A stretch of DNA of 64,000 bases from assembly GCA_020975725.1 (NCBI GenBank), contig QXJR01000015.1:310001-374000 (forward strand), in the 5' to 3' direction. The notes under the pieces are model-generated. The model made no database searches. It was given only the letters and a program-made list of their open reading frames with translations, and had not been told where the DNA came from. Shown piece after piece: positions 50,773-60,281 of the stretch (its first letter is position 1; every line of letters starts with the position of its first letter). A program made the translations under genes and the position numbers. The stretch comes from Picocystis sp. L7 (Eukaryota; Chlorophyta; Picocystophyceae; Picocystales; Picocystaceae).

Positions 50773-52062
50773 TCATAATTCGGTCTTCTCGACCACAGTC
50801 TTCCCAACGGGCTTCAGACCGGTCCACTTCACATGCTTCAAGGCATCCTCCAGCGCTGAGAGCATCATTGCTACGTTTCCAGGTCTTGCATTGTGCCCCA
50901 TGATTCCAATGCGCCAGACTTGCCCAGCTGTTGGCCCTAGACCTCCAGAGATTTCCAAACTGTACTTTTCCATCACATAAGTAGAAACTGCTTTCCAATC
51001 CACCCCTGCTGGCACCTTCACGGTTGTGACTGTCGGAAGACGACTTTCTGCATCCGGCACGAAGAGTTCGAGGCCCATCTTCTGCAATCCATCCCACAAG
51101 GCCTTTGCTTGCGATTGATGCCTGTCCCATGCCTGTTCCAGGCCCTCTTCAGCGACAATTGCCAAAGCCTCCCTCAGGGCATAGACGTTGGTGATTAGAC
51201 CGGTGTGATGGTACGCGCGAGGTTGGTCTTCATCCACACCCCAGTAGTTCCCCACCAAGTTCATGTCCAAGTAGTAGGACCTGACTTTGGTTTTTCTAGA
51301 ACGTAATTTGGCCGTGGCCCTGGCTCCCATCGTCAGCGGGGATGCTCCTGGCATGGCGCCCAGACATTTCTGGGAGCCACTGTAGACAACATCCACCATC
51401 TGTTCATCTACATTCAGAGGAACACATGCCAGGGTGCACACGGCATCCAGTATGAAGAGAGCTCCATGTCTGCGAACAATCTGTCCGATCCCTTCCAAAG
51501 GCTGGAGTGTTCCTGTGCTAGACTCGCCGTGCACTAATATTACTGCTGTCGTACCTGGATTGGCCTGGAGTGCGGCCTCGACATCCTGATTCGAGAACAC
51601 CCTGCCAAATTTAGCGTGAATGGGACGGACGACTGCACCGTACCGTTCGCACATATCCACCAGCCGTTGTCCCCAAATTCCGTTCACGCCAACGATAACG
51701 ATGTCGCCGGGTTCGATGGTGTTTGCCACCGCTGCTTCCATGGCTGCGTGTCCGGATCCGCTCACTGCTAAGGTAACTTTGTTGTCTGTCTGAAAGGAGT
51801 ACTTCAACCAAGTTTTCACATCATCCATGATGGTCAGGAACTCCGGGTGCATGTGTCCAAGCAAAGGCAGGGAAGAGCTTGACAAAATGCGGGGGTACGC
51901 ACTGGAAGGTCCAGGTCCCATCAACACCCGTGGAGGTATGTCCAACGGCGCGGTGGAGATTTCCGGCTTGGATTTCGTGACCTTCGCCGTCATGGCAACA
52001 CCGAGTTTCACCCAAATGCACAGTCCAATCCAAGCCATCGTCTTGAGTTGCGTCCGACACAT
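50773..52062 (-). CDS. AGXT: Alanine:glyoxylate / serine:pyruvate aminotransferase
   Basis: This 429-aa PLP enzyme of class V transfers amino groups from Ala or Ser to glyoxylate or pyruvate (photorespiration, glyoxylate detoxification). Blocks follow the animal AGXT pattern: RVLMGPGPSSAYPRIL, TLAVSGSGHAAMEAAVANTI, GIWGQRLVDMCERYGA, LVHGESSTGTLQPLEGIG, the PLP Lys in VVYSGSQKCLGAMPG, NYWGVDEDQPRAYHHTGLI and RLPTVTTVKVPAGVDW. The C-terminus is KTEL, not a standard peroxisomal SKL-type signal. The leader (MCRTQLKTMAWIGLCIWVKL) is partly hydrophobic and could target an organelle. Other possible starts are 52038 and 51993; the last gives the animal length (406 versus 392 aa). Confidence 0.92.
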   Translation of the reverse strand: MCRTQLKTMAWIGLCIWVKLGVAMTAKVTKSKPEISTAPLDIPPRVLMGPGPSSAYPRILSSSSLPLLGHMHPEFLTIMDDVKTWLKYSFQTDNKVTLAVSGSGHAAMEAAVANTIEPGDIVIVGVNGIWGQRLVDMCERYGAVVRPIHAKFGRVFSNQDVEAALQANPGTTAVILVHGESSTGTLQPLEGIGQIVRRHGALFILDAVCTLACVPLNVDEQMVDVVYSGSQKCLGAMPGASPLTMGARATAKLRSRKTKVRSYYLDMNLVGNYWGVDEDQPRAYHHTGLITNVYALREALAIVAEEGLEQAWDRHQSQAKALWDGLQKMGLELFVPDAESRLPTVTTVKVPAGVDWKAVSTYVMEKYSLEISGGLGPTAGQVWRIGIMGHNARPGNVAMMLSALEDALKHVKWTGLKPVGKTVVEKTEL

Positions 52063-53086
52063 TCTTTCCCAGGCCACGTGCCTTTCGCCGTCGTTCGACA
52101 GGCGCTTCGTGCGACCGTTTCCTTTCCAATCCCTCCGGATCTCGACGGTGGCTTCCACCTCTTTTGTGTTTCGAATTCGAGCGTCTCGGCTCGCGGTTGC
52201 TGCGATGCACGCGCCGCCACGTGATGGTTCCTTTTCGGCGTCACGTGTCGGCGTCCTCGGACCCTTTCCCATCCCCTGGTCCGGTTGTTCCGCCCCTCCC
52301 ATTGGTGGAGGAGTTGTTCCTTGCACGTGATTGGTGGGCGGAGGGCGAGCGGTGGGCGAGGGTCGGAAGCACGTGGACAAACGCGCATCCGTCGTGCACG
52401 GCGACTTGTGGAGCGTCGCTGGGATGGATCGTGGACGTGCTGATGTCCGAAGAGAGGACGTGGGACTTCGAGGCGACATCGAGGAACGAAGAACAGACTG
52501 GATTGGACACGTGCCATGGGACACCTGGTGCACGCCTTGGGGGGTGCGTGTCGACCGAATCACGCACCGCTGTTTCCATGATCCCTTCTCCTTCCACCAC
52601 GCACTAGTCCGCGGACGGTGGGCGCAGGTTCGGTTCCTGCCAAGCGCACGTGCTCGCTTCCTTGTCCTGGCGGTCGTCCAGGTCGAGACCTGGTGGATCG
52701 ATCCCAAGGGAAGGCACACTCCCAGCCTGGACCTCGAGCCTCCAAGCGAACCGCCTCCCTTGTGCGATTGCTCCGCAAACCCAGGGGAGGTTCGCTCCGA
52801 GCAGACCCTTAGGGGGTCTTTTTCCCTTCCCTCGGCGGCGGGGTCCGTCCACCTGATCCACTCCGATCCATCCGCGTCCCTTTTCCCCCCGGTACTGCTC
52901 TTCCGACTGTCCGATCAACGTCCCGGGTCTCCTCCGATCCACCGTTTCTCGATCGTCCCGCCCGTTTCATCGAGAAACCGGACCTTGCCCTCGATGGACG
53001 TGGCGCACCGCCGCCTCACTCGATCGACGTGCTTCGTGTCCATCGCACGTGCGCCAGGCCTCCTGCAAGACCTCCCTCGCGCGTCC
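52063..53086. promoter_or_regulatory. Divergent intergenic region, AGT / plastid S1
   Basis: This is about 1 kb, with GC-rich recurrent words especially at 52670-52990 (GATCGATCCCAAGGGAAGG, CCCAGGGGAGGTTCG, CTTAGGGGGTC). Long open frames on both strands are composition shadows. The first-ATG alternative for the S1 gene (52994) falls inside this region. Confidence 0.4.
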
Positions 53087-54358
53087 ATGGCGTCCCTGCT
53101 GGCGTCCCGAAGGCTGGTGCCGTGTCCAGCACCGCGTGCACGCGGCGCAGGCGCGAGGGCGAGGCCGCGAGCGCGCGGAACCGCCGTCGCCGTGGCGCAA
53201 GAAGCCGCCTCGGACGCGTCCTCGGCGTCCACGGCGCCTTCCGAAGACGATGGATTCACGTACGAGAGGTTCCAGGAGCTCCTGGACAAGTTCGACTTCA
53301 AGTTCAAAGCAGGAGACAAGGTCACGGGACACGTCCTGCGCATCGACAACCGTGGCGCCTACGTCGACATCGGCGCCAAGTCCGCCGCGTTCGTGCCCAC
53401 GCACGAAGTCAGCATCGGCTCGCTCGCAAGGGTGCGTTCCGTCGAACCGAAGGAGAGGGAAGAAACGCGACGAGGCGATGGAGAAGAACGTAGGAAGAAC
53501 GGAAGGGTTCGAACGCGTCGCGAAACGGAAGTGGAACCGTGCGGATAAGGCTGACGTAGGAACGCGACGAATCGTGGTCCTTCTGCTGGTTCTCGCGTCT
53601 GCCGGACGCAGATCGACGAGATCTTGAGGGAAGGACAGAAACGCGAGTTCCTGATCGTTCGGGATGACGATCCGGACGGCCAGCTCCTCCTCTCGCTGAG
53701 GAAGATGGAATACGACGTCGCCTGGCGAAGGGCCAAACAAATGATGGAAGAAGATGCCACCGTGCATGGCAAAGTTGTCAACGTGAACCGTGGAGGTCTG
53801 TTGGTCGAAGTTGAGCACCTCCGGGGATTCGTTCCCACCAGCCACGTCGGTGTGCGTATCGCCAACCGTGAGAAACTCATTGGGGAGGAGCTTGCATTGA
53901 AATTCTTGGAAGTGGATGAGGAAAACACCAGGCTGGTGTTCAGCAACAGGAGGGCGATCGCAGAGCGTCAATTGAAAAGCTTCCAAGTTGGAGATGTTGT
54001 GGAAGGAATCGTACAAGCCATCAAGCCGTACGGTGCATTTGTGGACATCGGAGGAATCAACGGCCTTCTGCACATCAGCCAGGTTACGCACGACATGTTC
54101 ACGTCCCTGGAAAGTGTCTTGGGCGAGGGTGATAAGATCAAGGTTATGGTCATTAGCTACGATAAGGAACGTGGCAGGGTTAGCCTCTCCACCAAGAAAT
54201 TGGAGCCTACTCCTGGAGACATGCTCCGCAACCCCACTCTTGTTTTTGATAAGGCCGAAGAGATGGCTGCCAGCTTCCGCAAGCGAATTGCAGAAGCAGA
54301 GGAGGCCGCGAGGGAGCAAGAGGCACGCATGGCCGAGGAACTGAAGAAGCAGGAATAG
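53087..54358 (+). CDS. RPS1: Plastid 30S ribosomal protein S1 (cyanobacterial type), two exons
   Basis: This is a 363-aa plastid ribosomal protein. Exon 1 (53087-53431) encodes a transit peptide (MASLLASRRLVPCPAPRARG, basic, Ala/Arg-rich) and the start of the first S1 domain (FKAGDKVTGHVLRIDNRGAY, then DIGAKSAAFVPTHEVSIGS). Exon 2 (53612-54358) continues IDEILREGQKREFLIVRDDD. The intron (180 nt) is GTGCGT...CGCAG, phase 0. Two more S1 motifs follow (GLLVEVEHLRGFVPTSHVGV and IKPYGAFVDIGGINGLLHIS), then GRVSLSTKKLEPTPGDMLRN and a helical acidic tail. Three S1 domains and these blocks match cyanobacterial and plant plastid S1. An in-frame ATG at 52994 would lengthen the leader. Confidence 0.95.
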
Positions 54359-54669
54359 AGAATACTCCGCGTTTTATTCATTTTCCTGGTCTAGCATGTT
54401 TGCTAGGATTGTCCAGGAAATCGTGCACCCAGGGTCGATGTAATACCACTCTCGTTCAATGTTATTGTCACCTCGTCTGTGCTGAAGCGTGCTCACTGCA
54501 GAATTCGCATGTCAGGTAGATCAAACTTGCACCGGCCGGCTTCACGCGAACTGTCGCTTTTTCTCTGCATCTGGCCTCCACACTTGAAGACGGAGAGTGG
54601 GGCTGGAGGGCAAACATTGATTTCAATGTGCTGCTGGCTAAACATACGAGCGCCTTCCGTCGGGCCACA
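54359..54669. other. Convergent gap, plastid S1 / NOSIP
   Basis: These 311 bases are between two 3' ends; no gene or repeat is seen. Confidence 0.4.
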
Positions 54670-55563
54670 TCACCTGGTATGTGGATGGCGAAGCTCGTCC
54701 GACAAACCATGCACCCCAAGCTCGTTGTAGGACTGGCTCACTAGTTTTTCACCCTCGTGTGCAGCAAATCCCGTTCCTCCCTTCTGCATGTGGATGATGT
54801 CTTTCTTATCTCGGACGCGTTTGCCTTCAAAGGCGCCCTCTGGCTTCACAAACTGGTCGTAGCATCTTTTGTGCAGCACATTGCCCGTGGGCTTGAGGCA
54901 GACAAGCACGGAAGCGTTGGAGAAGATGTCTCCACAAACCGGGCACTTGTACCTACCTTGTTCTCCTGCTCCCACTTTCGTCCAGTTGATGTCCACTAGA
55001 TCCTTCATGCGCAGCTTCTCACCTGTTGCAGGACAGAACGTGTCCATGGAGGGTCGCTCTTGTTCTCTCTTCTCGAGGGCGTTGACGGCGCTGGGCACCC
55101 AGAAAGCCTGTGCCTCTCCTATCCTCTCTTTCTGGTATGAAGTAGCCAAGCTCCTGCTTGCACCCGACCTGGATGGTTCCATTTCCTCTGTTGCGGGCAT
55201 GGTTCCTGTCGCATTCTTCGCATCGAAGGCTTCCGCTTTCCGATCTTGTTCGTCCATCTTTCTCTGCACCTCCAGTTCTACCTTCTCTCGCTGCTGTGCC
55301 TCCCATTTCTCCAAGCGCTTGGCCGCTTCCTTCTTCTGTCGCAGCAGGTTCTTCAGCAGCAGTTCTTTGGCGTACACCACCCCTTTCGGCGTCACGACCG
55401 CGTTATCGCCGGCCGGCTGCAAGGACAAGTTGCAATCGTCGAATCCACCTTGTGCGTCCTTTCCCAATCGCGCGCGCACGGTTCCAAATCCGAGCGAAAG
55501 CCTCTCGTGATACGTGAGTGCTTCGGCGCCCATCCCTCCGGCATTCTTCGAGTGTCGCGGCAT
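54670..55563 (-). CDS. NOSIP: NOSIP-like U-box E3 ubiquitin ligase
   Basis: This is a 297-aa protein. It begins MPRHSKNAGGMGAEALTYHE, as NOSIP (MTRHGKNCTAG..YTYHE). The block CNLSLQPAGDNAVVTPKGVV, then YAKELLLKNLLRQKKE, is the split U-box N-terminal part. A charged helix and a linker follow, then the C-terminal part with YKCPVCGDIFSNASVLVCLK and HKRCYDQFVKPEGAF. In animals NOSIP is a nuclear E3 ligase linked to the spliceosome; its name comes from nitric-oxide synthase binding, which need not apply here. Length equals the human protein (301). ATG 55563 is the first conserved residue; the open frame upstream is promoter sequence. Confidence 0.93.
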   Translation of the reverse strand: MPRHSKNAGGMGAEALTYHERLSLGFGTVRARLGKDAQGGFDDCNLSLQPAGDNAVVTPKGVVYAKELLLKNLLRQKKEAAKRLEKWEAQQREKVELEVQRKMDEQDRKAEAFDAKNATGTMPATEEMEPSRSGASRSLATSYQKERIGEAQAFWVPSAVNALEKREQERPSMDTFCPATGEKLRMKDLVDINWTKVGAGEQGRYKCPVCGDIFSNASVLVCLKPTGNVLHKRCYDQFVKPEGAFEGKRVRDKKDIIHMQKGGTGFAAHEGEKLVSQSYNELGVHGLSDELRHPHTR

Positions 55564-57496
55564 GGCACCTGCCCCGCTCGCTGGCCACCTCGTGCAATCG
55601 AAGGTTTCGTTGTGGCGTGGATCGAGACACAAGCGCTTCGCGTGGTGCAGAGTCACGTCGGCGTCGGTGGGCGGTGATGCGTCCCACCCAAGTGGGCCCA
55701 ATTGGTGTTCCTTGGCACGTGATGGTTCTCCACCAGGAAGACAGTCGTGGTCGTGGGGAACCGACCCGACAATCACGGATGAAAGAAACGCAAGTAAAGG
55801 AATGGAACCAGCGAACCAAAGACGGTGCAACACGGGAGGCTGGTGTTGGGCGTGTCGAGTGCGATGTGGGTGCAACATGGAGCCATCAAAGGTGAAGGTC
55901 CAACTCATCCCAAAGACAACCACGGGCCGCACCCACCGGTATCCTACGGCGCATTCAAACATTTGACGCTCGTGCGGTGGCGATGCGCCCGCGTTGAAGT
56001 AGGTCATCCAATCCATTGGCCTTCCATGCGATGGAGCGGGACACATCATGTCCAAAGCATCCACTTTCATCGCCCGGTTTTCGTGCAACGGATGAAACTG
56101 TAACACAAACGCCAAATTCAAGAATTCGGTGTCTTTGCTACGTACACATGCATTCCGTCTCATTCGAATTGTGGCAATGGCGATTGGGGTGTAAAACGAG
56201 CAATCTCAAATCGTACATGCTCTCGTTGCTTACTTGGCTATGTTTTGTTGCCCCTAAACAAGTGCCTGTACCAATTTTTGCATCGGAATCCGTACAAACA
56301 CCTTACACTCGATTTACCACTTAAGCTTGCTACCTCCAAAGCATAAGTGTATGCAAATATCGGTGGCATGGGCACATGGACGCGTGGTTGGGGCATGCGT
56401 AGGACATGTGAAAAAACGACTCGCATCATCATACGCATTTATCCTGCTATGGGTAAGACGGTAGATTACGTTCGCTATCGTCCTCTAGTTGAGGGCGTGC
56501 AACATTTGTGCGATGAAGGGAAGTACTCAAGACAAGCTTCTTGCCCAAATTGCACACTCGAAAAAAGGATTGTCTCTTGAACTTGCCATCGCTCGAAAGA
56601 AAACACGTGCACGTTATCACCATACATGTCCTCTTGAATGTCTGCCAACGACGGATGCAAGGTTCGAAAATTTGTTCGACGGAATCTCTACGGCATCCGT
56701 TTCACAACGAGGTAGTTGGTGTTCATTGTGCCCAATCGCGTACCACCTCGCGTGGTAAAGAATCAATCGTTTGCCGTGTGTCGGAAGCGTGGCCATCTCC
56801 CGGATTTTGTTAAGTCATGGCAACGGCCGATGATACTTGTCATGTCCATTGTCCCACCACACGAGGCGTCAATTTCCCTTATCCTCAACGGTCCCATGGA
56901 ATGAATAAATTATTCTTGATGGAAGCATGTCACGCAAGAAGGAGATCCTCGGGCAGTTAGCGAAGCACACTAGAGAAAAGGCAATTTCGCGGAAGGACCA
57001 CGAAGTCGAAACATTACCATATTCGAACGCATGTGGGGTGTAGATGGTGAGAGCCTTCATGTTTTGTTTCAGGAAATAGAGAGAGCTTGGAAAATGAAAC
57101 GGATCGTGCAATCGATATGATCAGGCCAAGAGGAGCAAAGAATGCGAGTCTTGGCCCACAAGGAGGGGCACCGTCAGAGCACCCATTGATTTCTTTCGCA
57201 GCCCCGGTGGTGTCTTGAAGGAGCGGAGGCACGTCCTTCGGCTACAATCAATCGTGCGTGTGAGCGCTCTTCGCGCTATCCACGAGGACAGATGATTTGG
57301 ACACGACCAAGGTGTTTACAGAGCCACGTGGATCCATCCAATGCATCTCGTCTTCCCAAGGCCGTGTGGTGGGGGATGAGGGAACGCCTAGGAAGTGGTG
57401 GACACCATACATCGACTCTCTTCGGGAGAAGTTAAGTTCACGAGTTTAACCGACGCGGTGGACGTGCGCACGCGCGAGGCGCCAAGGACGTCGGCT
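55564..57496. other. Gene-empty stretch
   Basis: This is about 1.9 kb. The first 350 bp are upstream of NOSIP. From about 56100 to 57300 the sequence is AT-richer with only short frames; none has known motifs and no terminal or tandem repeats were noticed. The last 150 bp precede the L15 gene. Confidence 0.45.
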
Positions 57497-58410
57497 ATGG
57501 CGTTCCTTTTGGCGCGTCGATGGCGCCCACTGGCGTCTCTGGTGTCACGTGGAACGTGCCTGGGACGCGAGGCTGCGACCTGGGACGGTGGGATGCCCGT
57601 GGCGATGGGAAACGCGCTGTCCGACGTGTGGAAACGAGGGTTCACCAACGTCGTCCAAGGCGCGATACCGAGCCAAGGCGTGCTTGCGTTGAATCAGCTG
57701 TGGGACAACCCTGGATCCATGAAGAAGGTGCGTCTTGGCGGCTCGGAGACGGGACGATCGGACGAAGCATCGGCTGACTTCAGAGGACGTCCTGGCAATT
57801 GCAGAGCAAACGTGTGGGACGTGGGATTGGTTCAGGCAAAGGGAAGACCTGTGGACGTGGACACAAAGGACAAAAAGCGAGATCAGGTGGGAAGCCGAAA
57901 CTAGGATTTGAAGGAGGGCAGACCCCGCTGCGACAACGCATTCCCAAGCGAGGGTTCAAAAATCCCTCTTCAAGGGTGTATCAGCTCGTCAACCTGAGCA
58001 AGCTGCAAGAATGGATCGAGCGAGGCAAGATTGATCCGGACCAAACCATCACCATGAAAATACTGCGAGACACAGGTTGCGTTTCGAAGAAGATACTGGA
58101 TGGTGTCAAGGTACTATCGGAGGGTGCAGATTCTTTTGAACACAAGGTGAACTTGGAAGTCTCAGCCATCAGCGAGAACGCTGAAGCAGCCATTACGAAG
58201 GCGGGTGGACAGGTGACAAAAGTATACTACAACAAACTCGGGATGCGGGCATTATTGAAACCCCATGCGCTCGTCAAAAAGGAACACTTTATCCCTCGTC
58301 CTGCTCAGCCACCCCCGTACCTGCGTGATCGCTTTGATCGTCTGGGTGAAATCCCTGGGGCTGGAGAACTAAGCACAATCTTTTACAAACAGAGTGGAAA
58401 AGAGGAATAA
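57497..58410 (+). CDS. MRPL15: Mitochondrial 50S-type ribosomal protein L15, two exons
   Basis: This is a 278-aa large-subunit protein (uL15). Exon 1 (57497-57727) encodes a mitochondrial leader (MAFLLARRWRPLASLVSRGT) and LWDNPGSMKK. The intron (77 nt) starts GTGCGT, ends TTGCAG and is phase 0. Exon 2 (57805-58410) starts SKRVGRGIGSGKGKTCGRGH, the classic L15 loop. KLGFEGGQTPLRQRIPKRGF follows, then the L15 fold (ITKAGGQVTKVYYNKLGMRA). A C-terminal extension (HFIPRPAQPPPYLRDRFDRL) is typical of mitochondrial rather than plastid L15. A frame begins before the start without ATG closer than this one. Confidence 0.93.
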
Positions 58411-58484
58411 AAATGCATAAACCGATCTTGTCCTTGCCCAGTCTTCTGATCTTCTGCGCTGCATGGGTATTCTTCCCTCAATCG

Positions 58485-60281
58485 TCACTCATTGACGGAA
58501 AAGTGCTCAAGGATCATGTGTGCAAGTTTGTCGATGCTTCGTTTCTTCACCACCGTCATACTCTCGATGATACTCAACCCATTTAGGCCAATGACCGTAC
58601 TTCTTGTTTCACTGGATTTGGTGATGTAAAAGAGTATGATTGCTACATGCCTCACAACACTTATGTCTGACGATCCACATAATAACAGCAAGGATACAAC
58701 GAAATCTTCAGTCACATGCTCATCGGTATCATGCAAGGCAGGAAAAATATTCGCCAAGCCTCTCAGAGCGTGTGCAACCAGTTTGTTGTTGGGCGAACTG
58801 ATAGTAATCATCAACAAATTCAGCACTCCTCCCTCCACAAGGGCTCCAGCAATAGACCTGTTAGTGCACATGTTGGAGAGGGCTCCTGCTGCCATGCATT
58901 TGCATTCCTCGTTCGCACTGGTTTGCAGAAGGCGCCGTAGTACCATCACACCACCATGTTTCACTATTTTCACGTGGGATGACGATTCTGTTGCAATGTT
59001 TGCAAGAGTCGCGGCAATAAGCGTTGCAGTGGAAGTATCAAAGGAGCTCTCCTCGAGTGCGTGCAGCAGGATAGGGATACCATCCCTTGACACCATCTCT
59101 GTTTTGGCACTTGCCCTTTCAGATAGATCAGCCAAGGATTTGGCTGCAATATTTCTCAGTCCTGCATCTCCAGATTGGATGATGTGTAGGAGAGGGACGG
59201 GGCCAAACATGGTGAGCGCTTCCCGAGTTTGAGTGAGGCAGGATCTCAGCTCTGCCGATTCACCCGTGGCTGTGCTTGAAAGGAATTCAGAATCACCCTC
59301 GTCAGAGGAGAAGCTAAGCGTGCTTCTGTGTGAGCTACGAAATTTGAACTCTGTCTTTCTGCCGCTACCCAGCTCCGTTGAGTAGATGTGTGAGAAGCTG
59401 GGGTACTGTGACAGCTCCTGGGCATCCATACTTGTTCTTCTGCAATTCTTGTTCGAGTTTGTTGAATACTTTGAAGCATCTTGTCTTTTTGCAGCCGAAG
59501 GCGTGCCACTTTTCTGAGGTGTGGAAAATTCATGGTGGTCAGATGGTTGGCTTGTGCAGGGGCGGGACTGATTCTCAAAGTGACAAAGTGCTTCCCTCAG
59601 CTCGTGTACCTCCTCGGTTAGTTGTTCAATTGTGCGGTGATCCTTTTCGGCCTGTATCTGTTTGTCGATGAGCTCTTTTCGTAGCCTTGAGAGATCTATG
59701 CTACTGGCCTGTAGTTGGCACTGCAGGTCTTCGATGGTTGTCTCCATCTCCATAACGAGGGTTTGATTTTCAACCCTCTCTCTAAGGCTGACAACTTGTG
59801 GGCTACTACCAACATCGCAATCACTTGCAGATCTAGGCAAGGCTACCTTTCCTGTCCTTTGCTTTTGCCCATGCTGATGGTCTGCTGTTGTATTGCTAGC
59901 GTGAGCCACGTACGTGGGGGATTCGCTTTCTTCGCTGGTTCCTGGTTGGTGTCCCCATTCATTTGCACGGTCTGTTCCCGGAGTCGTGGAAACCTTCCGC
60001 TGGATGCCCGGGTCCGTGGCGGTATCTACCATTGGAGCTGCACAATCCTCAACTGCATCAAAGGCCTTCAACTGGGCAAGTTCCTGGTCGAGCTCGCGGC
60101 AAGTATTCTGCGATTTCACGTCATCAATTTTATCATCTTTCGTCGAAACGCCTGCTTCATGGCTGGCACGTGTTTGCATCTTCTTGGGACTTGCTTGGTT
60201 CAAGGCTTGGGTTCGATCTGGCGTGGACGGTGCCGACCTTGGACCGCCTCCAAGTCCCACAGGATGCTGTACATCCATCAT
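58485..60281 (-). CDS. Coiled-coil and armadillo-repeat protein
   Basis: This is a 598-aa protein without intron. Residues 1-150 are low complexity (Ser, Thr, Pro, Gln). A coiled coil lies near 170-260 (LRERVENQTLVMEMETTIED, then a Leu/Gln/Lys-rich helix to EALCHFENQ). A Ser-rich linker follows. From about residue 360 to the end are five or so armadillo-type helical repeats: GPVPLLHIIQSGDAGLRNIA, DGIPILLHALEESSFDTSTA, GGVMVLRRLLQTSANEECKC and EGGVLNLLMITISSPNNKLV. Similar coiled-coil/ARM combinations occur in basal-body and cytoskeletal proteins, but I cannot name it. ATG 60281 (Met-Met) is the first in frame. It converges with L15 (stops 74 bp apart). Confidence 0.85.
   Translation of the reverse strand: MMDVQHPVGLGGGPRSAPSTPDRTQALNQASPKKMQTRASHEAGVSTKDDKIDDVKSQNTCRELDQELAQLKAFDAVEDCAAPMVDTATDPGIQRKVSTTPGTDRANEWGHQPGTSEESESPTYVAHASNTTADHQHGQKQRTGKVALPRSASDCDVGSSPQVVSLRERVENQTLVMEMETTIEDLQCQLQASSIDLSRLRKELIDKQIQAEKDHRTIEQLTEEVHELREALCHFENQSRPCTSQPSDHHEFSTPQKSGTPSAAKRQDASKYSTNSNKNCRRTSMDAQELSQYPSFSHIYSTELGSGRKTEFKFRSSHRSTLSFSSDEGDSEFLSSTATGESAELRSCLTQTREALTMFGPVPLLHIIQSGDAGLRNIAAKSLADLSERASAKTEMVSRDGIPILLHALEESSFDTSTATLIAATLANIATESSSHVKIVKHGGVMVLRRLLQTSANEECKCMAAGALSNMCTNRSIAGALVEGGVLNLLMITISSPNNKLVAHALRGLANIFPALHDTDEHVTEDFVVSLLLLCGSSDISVVRHVAIILFYITKSSETRSTVIGLNGLSIIESMTVVKKRSIDKLAHMILEHFSVNE

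Noticed and set aside
52331-53548. 405-codon plus frame covering the AGT/S1 promoter region
   Set aside because: Only its last part is real (S1 exon 1). The rest is GC-rich upstream sequence open by composition.
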